Assembly: GCA_903926205.1 (NCBI GenBank) | Contig: CAIYID010000006.1 | Location: 1-48,530 of the forward strand | DNA from: an uncultured Bdellovibrionales bacterium | Lineage (GTDB): Bacteria; Bdellovibrionota; Bdellovibrionia; Bdellovibrionales; Bdellovibrionaceae | DNA length: 48,530 nucleotides | Direction: 5' to 3' | Shown here: in pieces, positions 7,959 through 15,276 of the stretch | How positions within the stretch are numbered: the first letter of the stretch is position 1 | Layout of the letters: each line of letters starts with the position of its first letter | The notes under the pieces: generated by a model | Databases searched by the model: none | What the model was told of the DNA's origin: nothing | The model's input: only the letters and a program-made list of their open reading frames with translations | Translations under genes and position numbers: made by a program

Positions 7959-9509
7959 TCAATTTCCGAAAGTGATAACAAAAGATTTTAAGTCAGCGCG
8001 GTGTTGAACATTGGTAGCGCGAACCGTTCCGCCACCAACAACTTGCATGGTGGGTAATGGGTACTGAAAAACTTGACTGTTCAAGTAGCCTTGCATGGAA
8101 TCACTCACAAGCCAACCCGCAATGCCCCCGCAACAGCCACCACTTTGTGCACAGTAATTTTTATCAAACTCATAGTTGATATCCACGTCGGCCTTGCTGG
8201 GGGTAAATACGATTTGATTACCCGTCACAGCCATGCTCAATCTGGATTTAAATGGAATTTGAAAATGTACATAAGGCATCAATTCTGCGGACAGATCAAT
8301 TTTAAAAGTCGTTCGCAGTGTCATTGATCCATTCTTGTTCCAGGCGAGTTGTGCCACATTTTGTGTTGAGGCAACAAGAGGGAATTGCGTACTTTGCGAC
8401 CAATTTCGAAGATCACCCCAGACAAAGAATTGCATTATTCGGGACCGCAAGAGTTTCGCAAAACCAGAAAGATTATTGGCGATACCTTGAAAACTCCACT
8501 GTCCAGGGGCAAAGTAATTTTGCACTAAGGCCGTGATGGCATCTTCAGAAATGATAAATGAATTTTGACTCGATAAAGAGGAATAATCAATTTTATTTAA
8601 AGGAATGCGACGGGGGGGGGTGTTTGAACTGAACGGCAACACGAAACGAAGAGTCCCGTAGCTTTTCCAAGCTCCATTAGGAAGAGCTTCTAAAGTGGCC
8701 GGAAAAATCCACGCCGAAATTCCACCGGTGCCATTGTTGTAAGCGCTAGAAAAAATTTGTTGAGGCTCGGTCCATTTGTATGAAATTTGATTCATGGACT
8801 GTTGCACCGAATTGATGACATTGCTTTGAATCAGGGCGTTCAATTGACCTAAATTGGTCAAAGCAGATTGAATATTGGCAGTAATTAATTGCTCAAACCC
8901 CTGCGCCCCAGTGCATTGCATGGCAGACAATTGAAATTGAGGAGTGGTGAGCAAGACCACAGGATTGGTCAACTGAATCTTCAAAAATTCTCCCATCTCA
9001 ATAGGAGTTAGATTTCCAGAAATTATTGAAGTTGGATCTGTCAAAAGAGCAGTGACTCCCTGACAAGAGGCATTGATTTGAATATTAACGATCACGCCGC
9101 CGATGATTTCCTGAACCGTTTGATTAACAGAAATATTGCCAACGTTAATATGCACAGTATTGCCGACACTCTGGAAGGCAATACCATCGATCGTGTTCGA
9201 GATCTGAGGATTTTGCGGGATGATCTGAATATGAACTTGATTGAGTGCAACCGCAGGGCTGCTTGCCAGACTCAATTGTTCAACATTGTAATTCAAATTT
9301 TGGAAGAGTTGATTCAGGGCCGTCGTTCCTTGGCTCTTAAGAAAGTTTCCAGAAAGAAAAGATAAATAATCGGCATCAATAAAAGAAGAACCTATAGATT
9401 TTTCGGCCGAGGCAACCGGCGAAACCACCAACACTCCAACAATTGAAAAGCTGAGCGGAAGTAAAGATAATACAGTCAAAAATAAATTTCGTGTTTTCAT
9501 AGGAATCAT
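7959..9509 (-). CDS. Secreted protein of unknown function (516 aa) with a C9 tract
   Basis: The start at 9509 (or ATG 9500) precedes a signal peptide rich in Leu/Val/Ser, cleaved near PVASA. Neither start has a clear Shine-Dalgarno. The mature part is beta-rich with many Asn/Gln/Ser, a possible disulphide pair in the N-terminal half and a Cys cluster CAQSGGCCGG near residue 455. The layout of two long amphipathic halves faintly recalls BPI/TULIP lipid-binding proteins, but I see no diagnostic motif, so this is only a suggestion. The coding strand holds nine consecutive C (plus strand 8612-8620) encoding Thr-Pro-Pro-Arg, a site prone to slippage. The LolA-like gene lies upstream and divergent, which suggests an envelope role. 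Confidence 0.7.
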   Translation of the reverse strand: MIPMKTRNLFLTVLSLLPLSFSIVGVLVVSPVASAEKSIGSSFIDADYLSFLSGNFLKSQGTTALNQLFQNLNYNVEQLSLASSPAVALNQVHIQIIPQNPQISNTIDGIAFQSVGNTVHINVGNISVNQTVQEIIGGVIVNIQINASCQGVTALLTDPTSIISGNLTPIEMGEFLKIQLTNPVVLLTTPQFQLSAMQCTGAQGFEQLITANIQSALTNLGQLNALIQSNVINSVQQSMNQISYKWTEPQQIFSSAYNNGTGGISAWIFPATLEALPNGAWKSYGTLRFVLPFSSNTPPRRIPLNKIDYSSLSSQNSFIISEDAITALVQNYFAPGQWSFQGIANNLSGFAKLLRSRIMQFFVWGDLRNWSQSTQFPLVASTQNVAQLAWNKNGSMTLRTTFKIDLSAELMPYVHFQIPFKSRLSMAVTGNQIVFTPSKADVDINYEFDKNYCAQSGGCCGGIAGWLVSDSMQGYLNSQVFQYPLPTMQVVGGGTVRATNVQHRADLKSFVITFGN

Positions 9510-9859
9510 TGTAGCAGAGGATTGAAGTGATAGAAAAATTTATATTCCATGTAAGGAAAATACAGGAAAAATTTTAAAAGTTTTTCAGTCTTCGAGAATA
9601 ATTCGCTCAAAAATGTAAAAGCCTTGTGCGCAGGAAGATTTGCGCTGTTGAATTATTTGACAATAATTGTCACCTTCGAACGGCTTGAAATTCAAGAACA
9701 AGAGCTAAACATAAATTGTCAGTCTTTGCGGCTTGTCATGCGCAGAGTTTTAATTTTTGCTTTCGCCGAATTTGAAACTTTGTGTGTTACTATTAAAAAA
9801 ATCTATTTTGATTTTTATTTGCTGTTATCTGTCATTATCGATCATTTGGGAGAATAAGT
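9510..9859. other. 350-nt AT-rich intergenic region between divergent genes
   Basis: No convincing gene lies here. A 77-codon plus-strand frame (9624-9857) looks random: Shine-Dalgarno support is lacking and no signal or motif is visible. The region holds a perfect 6+1+6 palindrome GACAATAATTGTC (9659-9671), overlapping a TTGACA, which could be an operator. GGGAG before 9860 is the ribosome binding site of the next gene. No complete -35/-10 pair stands out. Confidence 0.5.
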
Positions 9860-10729
9860 ATGAAGTTATTATTAATAAAATTTGCCATTCTACTGAGAGG
9901 TTGTTTTTTGCGAGCGAGAGCGCGCAGAGTGAAATCACTCAAACGAATGAAATCAATGGTGCTGACATTGATGATTATTTCAATTCCGCATTTGACGAGC
10001 GCCGCTAGTCAATCAAAGACAGAGGCAGCAAAAACACCTTCAAAGTTGGAGGCCTTGGGAGATAAAATGGCCGATTTAGTGGCGACGAAGGATGAGGTTG
10101 GAAAAATTTCAATGAAGATCATTGAGTCCGACGGTAGCCATAAAATTCGAGAGATTTCTTACTCTCGTTTGAATGAAAAACAATCGCATTTTACCATCAT
10201 GCGGATGATGTCTCCGAAAGACATTAAGGGGACTTCTTTATTGAGTGTCATTAAAGGCGATGTGGAAGAAAAGTGGATTTATTTACCAAGTTCAAAACAA
10301 ACCCGAAAAATTGCAACCACGGATTCGAGTGCTCGAGTTCTAGATTCTGAACTGTACAGTGAGGATTTTGATATTGCGAATATCAAAGGGGTTCAAAGTA
10401 AAATCCTTAAAGAAGAAAGTGATGGAACACTTCAAATTGAAACAAAGTTAGCTTCCGCAAAAAGTTCCTACAGTAAAGCGGTGGCATGGGTGGGAAAAGA
10501 CAATCTTGTTAAAAAAACAGAGGTCTATGACAAAAAAGGAGCCTTACTTAAAATTGTTGAATTTCCAAAGTACGTGGATGTGGGGGGTGGAAAAAAAAGA
10601 GCCTCACAAATTAATATTACGAACGTTCAGAACAAACGAAAAACTGAGCTGACCTTGAATGCGGTGAAAGTGAATCAGAATTTAAAAGAGCGAGACTTCT
10701 CTACTCGCGCCTTGGCAGAGAGTTTTTAA
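9860..10729 (+). CDS. LolA-like outer membrane lipoprotein-sorting protein
   Basis: This 289-residue protein resembles the uncharacterised outer-membrane lipoprotein-sorting family (LolA-like fold, PF17131 type), periplasmic carriers usually found with RND transporters and thought to move lipids or lipoproteins. Supporting segments are SPKDIKGTSLL, WIYLPSSKQTRKI and SELYSEDFD in the middle third, then a repeating beta pattern to the end. The start at 9860 has a clear GGGAG site, but it places about 30 residues with many Arg/Lys and an extra hydrophobic piece before the signal sequence MKSMVLTLMIIS...TSAA. An internal ATG at 9947 would give a classical signal peptide but lacks a binding site. 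The stop lies 2 nt from the stop of the convergent MFS gene. Confidence 0.75.
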   Translation: MKLLLIKFAILLRGCFLRARARRVKSLKRMKSMVLTLMIISIPHLTSAASQSKTEAAKTPSKLEALGDKMADLVATKDEVGKISMKIIESDGSHKIREISYSRLNEKQSHFTIMRMMSPKDIKGTSLLSVIKGDVEEKWIYLPSSKQTRKIATTDSSARVLDSELYSEDFDIANIKGVQSKILKEESDGTLQIETKLASAKSSYSKAVAWVGKDNLVKKTEVYDKKGALLKIVEFPKYVDVGGGKKRASQINITNVQNKRKTELTLNAVKVNQNLKERDFSTRALAESF

Positions 10730-10731
10730 AA

Positions 10732-11949
10732 TCAGTCAGGGTGAATCACCTTAGGCAGACGAGCGGCGATAAACCAAAGCGCCGCGCTCAGAAGTATGAC
10801 GGGCGAACAGACCAACATTCCCAATCGCAAGGAGCCCGTCTTGTCAGAAACTAAACCAATGAGCGGCGCAGAAATAGCATCGCCTAAGATGTGACAAGCA
10901 AAAATAGCTAAGGCCATGGCAGAGGTGCGAAAATGGCCGGGAGCAGACTCGATAATCGAGACGTTGATCGGGCTTGTGGAAATAAAAAACAAAAACTGAG
11001 CTATGCCTAAAAAGATCGAGAAGCTCAGAAGGCTTTCGGCACTTAGGCAAGCCACATAAAATGGCAATGCCAATAACATCGAGTAACTGGAAATTTGTAA
11101 ATGTCCATGATGATGTTTTTGAGTGAGTGAATCACCGATGTGGCCGCCGATCAAAGTTCCAAAGAGGCCACTCCCAACGGCAATTCCTCCAAAAATAATA
11201 TTGGATTTCATTTGATCAATTAAATAAGTGCGCTGCAAATAAGTGGGCACCCAGTGCGCGACGCCACCAACCACAAAGGTGTAGGCACAATAACCTAAAA
11301 CAGAAAGAGTGTAATTTTTCGAACGAAAGAGCGTGCTAATATTTTTTTTGAAATTAATACTGTGTTTGGCCGAACCTTGTCGGGGATCGGGCAACTTCCA
11401 AATAAAATAAGAGAAAAGTAAACCGGGGGCACCTACGAGATAAAAAGCCATGCGCCAGCCGAACCACTCGGCGAAAAGACCTCCCAGCACAAATCCGAGC
11501 GCTGCTCCCACAGGCAAAGCTGTGGAAAAAATAGAAAGCATACGGCCGCGTTTCTCTGGTGGAAAATGATCGGAAATATAGGGAACGGAAATCACGGTGA
11601 AGGCTGATTCACCGATTCCAAGGAGAAAACGTGACGCAGCCATAATTAGAAATTGAGAGGCCTGACCCGTGAGAAGACTTGCGACGCTCCAGATCGTGGC
11701 GCCGAAGGCCAAAATTTTTGAGCGATTTCCTTTGTCTCCCAACCAGCCAAATACGGGAGAAGTGAACATGTAGGGAATCATAAAGGCTGTGGCAAGAAGG
11801 CCCGCTTGAAAGTCAGAGAGATTGAGATCAACCTTAATGGAGACCAAGACCGCCGCTAAAATATATCGGTCAACGTAATTCAGATAATTGACCGTTGTCA
11901 GAAGGCTTAAGGCTTTTGAAGCGTCGTTTTTTGCTGTGTTTTTTGGCAT
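10732..11949 (-). CDS. Spinster-type MFS transporter
   Basis: A 405-residue inner-membrane protein with about 12 hydrophobic segments and major facilitator motifs: NYLNYVDRYIL in the first helix (typical of Spinster-like members), FGWLGDKGNRS in the loop between helices 2 and 3 (motif A), and SRFLLGIGESAF in helix 4. Spinster homologues carry lysophospholipids or sphingoid lipids in eukaryotes, and bacterial members are proton-coupled; the substrate here cannot be read from sequence. I use the ATG at 11949; a TTG at 11970 would add seven residues and neither has a good ribosome binding site. It is divergent from the RND pump gene. Confidence 0.85.
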   Translation of the reverse strand: MPKNTAKNDASKALSLLTTVNYLNYVDRYILAAVLVSIKVDLNLSDFQAGLLATAFMIPYMFTSPVFGWLGDKGNRSKILAFGATIWSVASLLTGQASQFLIMAASRFLLGIGESAFTVISVPYISDHFPPEKRGRMLSIFSTALPVGAALGFVLGGLFAEWFGWRMAFYLVGAPGLLFSYFIWKLPDPRQGSAKHSINFKKNISTLFRSKNYTLSVLGYCAYTFVVGGVAHWVPTYLQRTYLIDQMKSNIIFGGIAVGSGLFGTLIGGHIGDSLTQKHHHGHLQISSYSMLLALPFYVACLSAESLLSFSIFLGIAQFLFFISTSPINVSIIESAPGHFRTSAMALAIFACHILGDAISAPLIGLVSDKTGSLRLGMLVCSPVILLSAALWFIAARLPKVIHPD

Positions 11950-12050
11950 CCTTGGGAGTATAGAATTCAATGATTAACTATTGCAATCATCTAAATTAAT
12001 TTTGCGATCATCTTAACTGCGCTCCTAACTAAAAAAACAATAAAATCTAC

Positions 12051-12079
12051 TTTTCATTTTTTCGAGGCAGGCATAGATT
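12051..12079 (+). promoter_or_regulatory. Candidate promoter of the RND gene
   Basis: TTTTCA (12051-12056), a 17-nt spacer and TAGATT (12074-12079) form a fair sigma-70-like pair. The predicted transcription start near 12086 is only a few nt before the ATG at 12089, which lacks a near Shine-Dalgarno. The message may therefore be nearly leaderless. This is pattern matching only. Confidence 0.3.
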
Positions 12080-12088
12080 GTCGAAACT

Positions 12089-15000
12089 ATGACATTATCA
12101 GATATTTCAATCAGAAGACCTGTTTTTGCGTGGATGTTAATGGCTGGCCTTCTTGTTTTTGGGGCTATTTCGTACTCAACAATGGGGATCAGTCAGCTAC
12201 CTGATGTGGACTTCCCTTTTGTTAATATTTCAGTGACTTGGGCCGGCGCTTCGCCGGACGTCATGGAATCTGCCGTTGCGGATATTATTGAGAGTGCCGT
12301 GATGAGTGTTGATGGTATTCAATTGGTGCAAAGTAATTCTCAACAAAGTATGACCACGATCACTATTCAGTTCAGTCTTGATCAAGACGTCAACGTGGCC
12401 TTGCAGCAGGTGCAGACTAAAGTTTCTCAAGCGCAAAGAAATCTTCCTCAGACAATTGATCCGCCCATCATTACAAAAACAAATCCCGGTGACCAACCGA
12501 TTTTGTGGACGGCCGCTTATCAAAAAGATGGAAATATTCGTGATCTCGCGCTTTTTGTTCGAAATCATTTAAAAGACACGCTCACGACGGTCAAGGGTGT
12601 GGGTGATGTTTCTATGGGTGGTTATGTTGAACCACAAATGCGCATTTGGATGTACAGCGAAAAGATGAAAGCCAAGGATATCACTTTTCAAGATATTATC
12701 GATGCAGTGAATGGCGAGCATCAGCTTTCACCGACTGGCTATCAAGACAGTGGTCCCAAAGAATCCTATGTGCGCGTTCACTCCGAATTTGAGAACGCCA
12801 AACAATGCGAAGATCTTGTCTTTCCGGCGCGAAAAGGGATGCCGACCTACAAAGCGGTAAGAGTGGGCGAGGTTGCTCGGTGTGAAGAGGGAACAGATGA
12901 AGTTCGTCGAATCTCCCGTTACAATCGAATTCAGCCGACGATTGGGTTAGGAATTATTAAACAACGAGGAACGAATGCCGTAGCCATTGGAGACGCGGTC
13001 AGAGCGAAAATCGCAGCGCTGAATAGCTCGCTACCCGCCGGAATCAATATGGGCATTGTGACTGATTCCACTGTGTTTATTAAACAATCGATCAATGGTC
13101 TTCTTCTTAATTTGATGATGTCGGTGCTTCTCACGGCGATTGTTTGTTATTTATTTTTGGGAACCTTGAGCTCCGCCTTTAATGTGATTTTAGCGATCCC
13201 TGTTTCGTTGGTGGGCTCCTTCATCGTTTTGAGAGCCTTAAATTTCACGGTGAATAGTTTTACTTTATTGGGGCTTTCGCTTTCGATCGGCGTCGTTGTC
13301 GACGATGCGATCATGGTTCTGGAAAACATCACACGTCATGTGGAGATGGGAAAACATCGAATGCATGCGGCCTTGGTGGGAGCTCGTGAAATCACCGGTG
13401 CCGCGACGGCGGCCTCTCTCGCGATTTTAGCGATTTTTATTCCTGTTGTCTTTATGCAAGGGATTGTTGGTAAATTCTTTTTTCAATTCGGAGTCACCAT
13501 TTCCGTCGCCGTTTTGATTTCCTTGCTTGAAGCCCTCACGTTGGCACCGATGCGCTGTTCGCAGTTTCTTAAAATTCGATCGGATAACAGAGTGACGGAA
13601 TCTGTTCGTCAGTTCATGGACTATTTGGCGATCAAATATAAAAGCAGTTTATCTTGGTGCTTGCCACGTCGTGGATGGATTTTAGGGGGTTCACTTTTTA
13701 TTTTTGCAATTTCACTTTTCCTGGTTAAATTTTTACAAAAAGAGTTGGTGCCGGCGCAGGATCAAAGTCGTTTCTTGGTGACGATATACACGCCCATGGG
13801 TTCTTCCATCGTTTTGACCAATGATGTTTTTAAAGAAGCTGAAAAAGTTTATTCGTCTCGCCCAGAAATTCAGACTTCTTACGTCGCCGTGGGCGGCTTT
13901 GGTGGGGGTTTAGTTAATCAAGGAATATCTTTTATTACCATGAAGGATATTGGTCAGCGACCAGTGATGGAGCCCTTCACGAAACAACCATCTCAGGTTG
14001 AATTCATGGCTTATCTTCGTAAAGAGTTAGAGAAAATTCAAAATGTGAGCCGGGTCGCGATATTGGATTTATCTCAGACGGGTTTTAGCGGTCAGCGCGG
14101 ATACCCGATCGAATTTCAGGTGCAGGGACCGGATTGGGAAAAATTAGCAGAAGTGTCTTTGAATATTCGAAAAAAATTAAAAGAGTCCGGTTACATGGCT
14201 GATGTGGATTCTGATTATAATCCTAACATGCCGGAGATTGAAATTTATCCTGATCGGGAAAAGGCGTCTCGGCATGGGGTTCCTGTTTCGTCGGTCTCTC
14301 AAGCGGTGGCGGCGATGGTGGGAGGCATGAAATTACTGCCGAACAAATACACGGATTCCTCAGGACACCGGGATGATATCCAAGTGAAGTTGGTGGCGGA
14401 TCAGAACCAAGGACCTGCGGATATTAATAAAATTCAAGTGCGGAATGTGATGGGTTGGCCCGTGCCCCTCAGTGAATTAATTGATGTAAAATCAGGAAGT
14501 ACTCTTTTAACGATCACGCGATACAATCGTGAGCGAGGAATCGGTGTTTTTGGAAATCCAGCTCCTGGAAAATCACAAGGTGAAGTGATTGATGCTGTTC
14601 AAAAAGTGACAAAAGATATTTTGCCATCAGGGTATCATATCACAATGTCGGGCAACTCTCAGGCTATGGCGGAGTCTAATAATAGTTTGATGGTAGCGCT
14701 CATTCTCGGAATTTTCGTTGCCTACATGGTTCTCGCAAGTCAATTTAACAGTTTCATTCATCCTTTGGTGATTCTACTGGCGCTGCCCTTTAGCGTGACC
14801 GGGGCGCTTTTAGGTTTGTGGATGACCGGCACTTCCTTGAATATCTACAGTTTAATTGGAATTTTACTGCTCATGGGAATTGTGAAAAAGAATTCGATTC
14901 TCTTAGTGGAATTTACGAATCATAAAAGAGCAGAAGGTTTTGATGTGATGGAAGCCTTGATCGAAGCTTGTCCCATTCGCTTGCGGCCAATTTTGATGAC

Positions 15001-15232
15001 TTCCATGGCGACCATTGTCGGTGCTTTGCCAGAAGCCTTGGCGCGAGGAGAAGGCTCGGAGGTGGTTCGACCGATGGCTATCACCGTTGTGTTCGGAGTT
15101 GCTCTGTCGACCGTTCTTACCTTATTTGTCGTTCCCTGTGGATATTTGATTATGTCTCGTTTTGAAGACAAGAAACACGCCAAGGAGTTGGCCGACTCTT
15201 TGGCTGCCATCGACGAGGCGGCTCTCGCGTAG
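12089..15232 (+). CDS. AcrB-like RND efflux transporter (HAE1 family)
   Basis: At 1047 residues this matches the full length of AcrB-type inner-membrane pumps. It has an N-terminal helix, two large periplasmic loops and two groups of membrane helices. The proton-relay residues are visible: adjacent Asp405-Asp406 in helix 4 (GVVVDDAIMVLENI) and Lys934 in helix 10 (GIVKKNSILLVEF). RND pumps of this type trade protons for export of drugs, detergents or lipids and need a periplasmic adaptor and outer-membrane channel. No adaptor or TolC-like gene is in this window, so it must use partners elsewhere or the nearby envelope proteins. It is divergent from the MFS gene and convergent with the 22-haem cytochrome gene. 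Confidence 0.93.
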   Translation: MTLSDISIRRPVFAWMLMAGLLVFGAISYSTMGISQLPDVDFPFVNISVTWAGASPDVMESAVADIIESAVMSVDGIQLVQSNSQQSMTTITIQFSLDQDVNVALQQVQTKVSQAQRNLPQTIDPPIITKTNPGDQPILWTAAYQKDGNIRDLALFVRNHLKDTLTTVKGVGDVSMGGYVEPQMRIWMYSEKMKAKDITFQDIIDAVNGEHQLSPTGYQDSGPKESYVRVHSEFENAKQCEDLVFPARKGMPTYKAVRVGEVARCEEGTDEVRRISRYNRIQPTIGLGIIKQRGTNAVAIGDAVRAKIAALNSSLPAGINMGIVTDSTVFIKQSINGLLLNLMMSVLLTAIVCYLFLGTLSSAFNVILAIPVSLVGSFIVLRALNFTVNSFTLLGLSLSIGVVVDDAIMVLENITRHVEMGKHRMHAALVGAREITGAATAASLAILAIFIPVVFMQGIVGKFFFQFGVTISVAVLISLLEALTLAPMRCSQFLKIRSDNRVTESVRQFMDYLAIKYKSSLSWCLPRRGWILGGSLFIFAISLFLVKFLQKELVPAQDQSRFLVTIYTPMGSSIVLTNDVFKEAEKVYSSRPEIQTSYVAVGGFGGGLVNQGISFITMKDIGQRPVMEPFTKQPSQVEFMAYLRKELEKIQNVSRVAILDLSQTGFSGQRGYPIEFQVQGPDWEKLAEVSLNIRKKLKESGYMADVDSDYNPNMPEIEIYPDREKASRHGVPVSSVSQAVAAMVGGMKLLPNKYTDSSGHRDDIQVKLVADQNQGPADINKIQVRNVMGWPVPLSELIDVKSGSTLLTITRYNRERGIGVFGNPAPGKSQGEVIDAVQKVTKDILPSGYHITMSGNSQAMAESNNSLMVALILGIFVAYMVLASQFNSFIHPLVILLALPFSVTGALLGLWMTGTSLNIYSLIGILLLMGIVKKNSILLVEFTNHKRAEGFDVMEALIEACPIRLRPILMTSMATIVGALPEALARGEGSEVVRPMAITVVFGVALSTVLTLFVVPCGYLIMSRFEDKKHAKELADSLAAIDEAALA

Positions 15233-15251
15233 AAAAATCAACTTGTGCAAT

Positions 15252-15268
15252 GGGAGCTTCTGGCTCCC
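15252..15268. terminator. Hairpin between convergent RND and cytochrome genes
   Basis: GGGAGC and GCTCCC enclose a 5-nt loop in the 44-nt gap between two convergent stops. A wider imperfect arm pair AACTTGT/ACAAGTT surrounds it, and TTTT follows that outer arm on the plus strand. It could terminate RND transcription, but a proper T-run directly after the inner stem is missing. Confidence 0.35.
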
Positions 15269-15276
15269 GTCCCCGG

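Noticed and set aside
9624-9857. 77-codon plus-strand frame before the LolA-like gene
   Set aside because: No ribosome binding site, random composition, and it ends just before the next start; more likely leader or promoter DNA.
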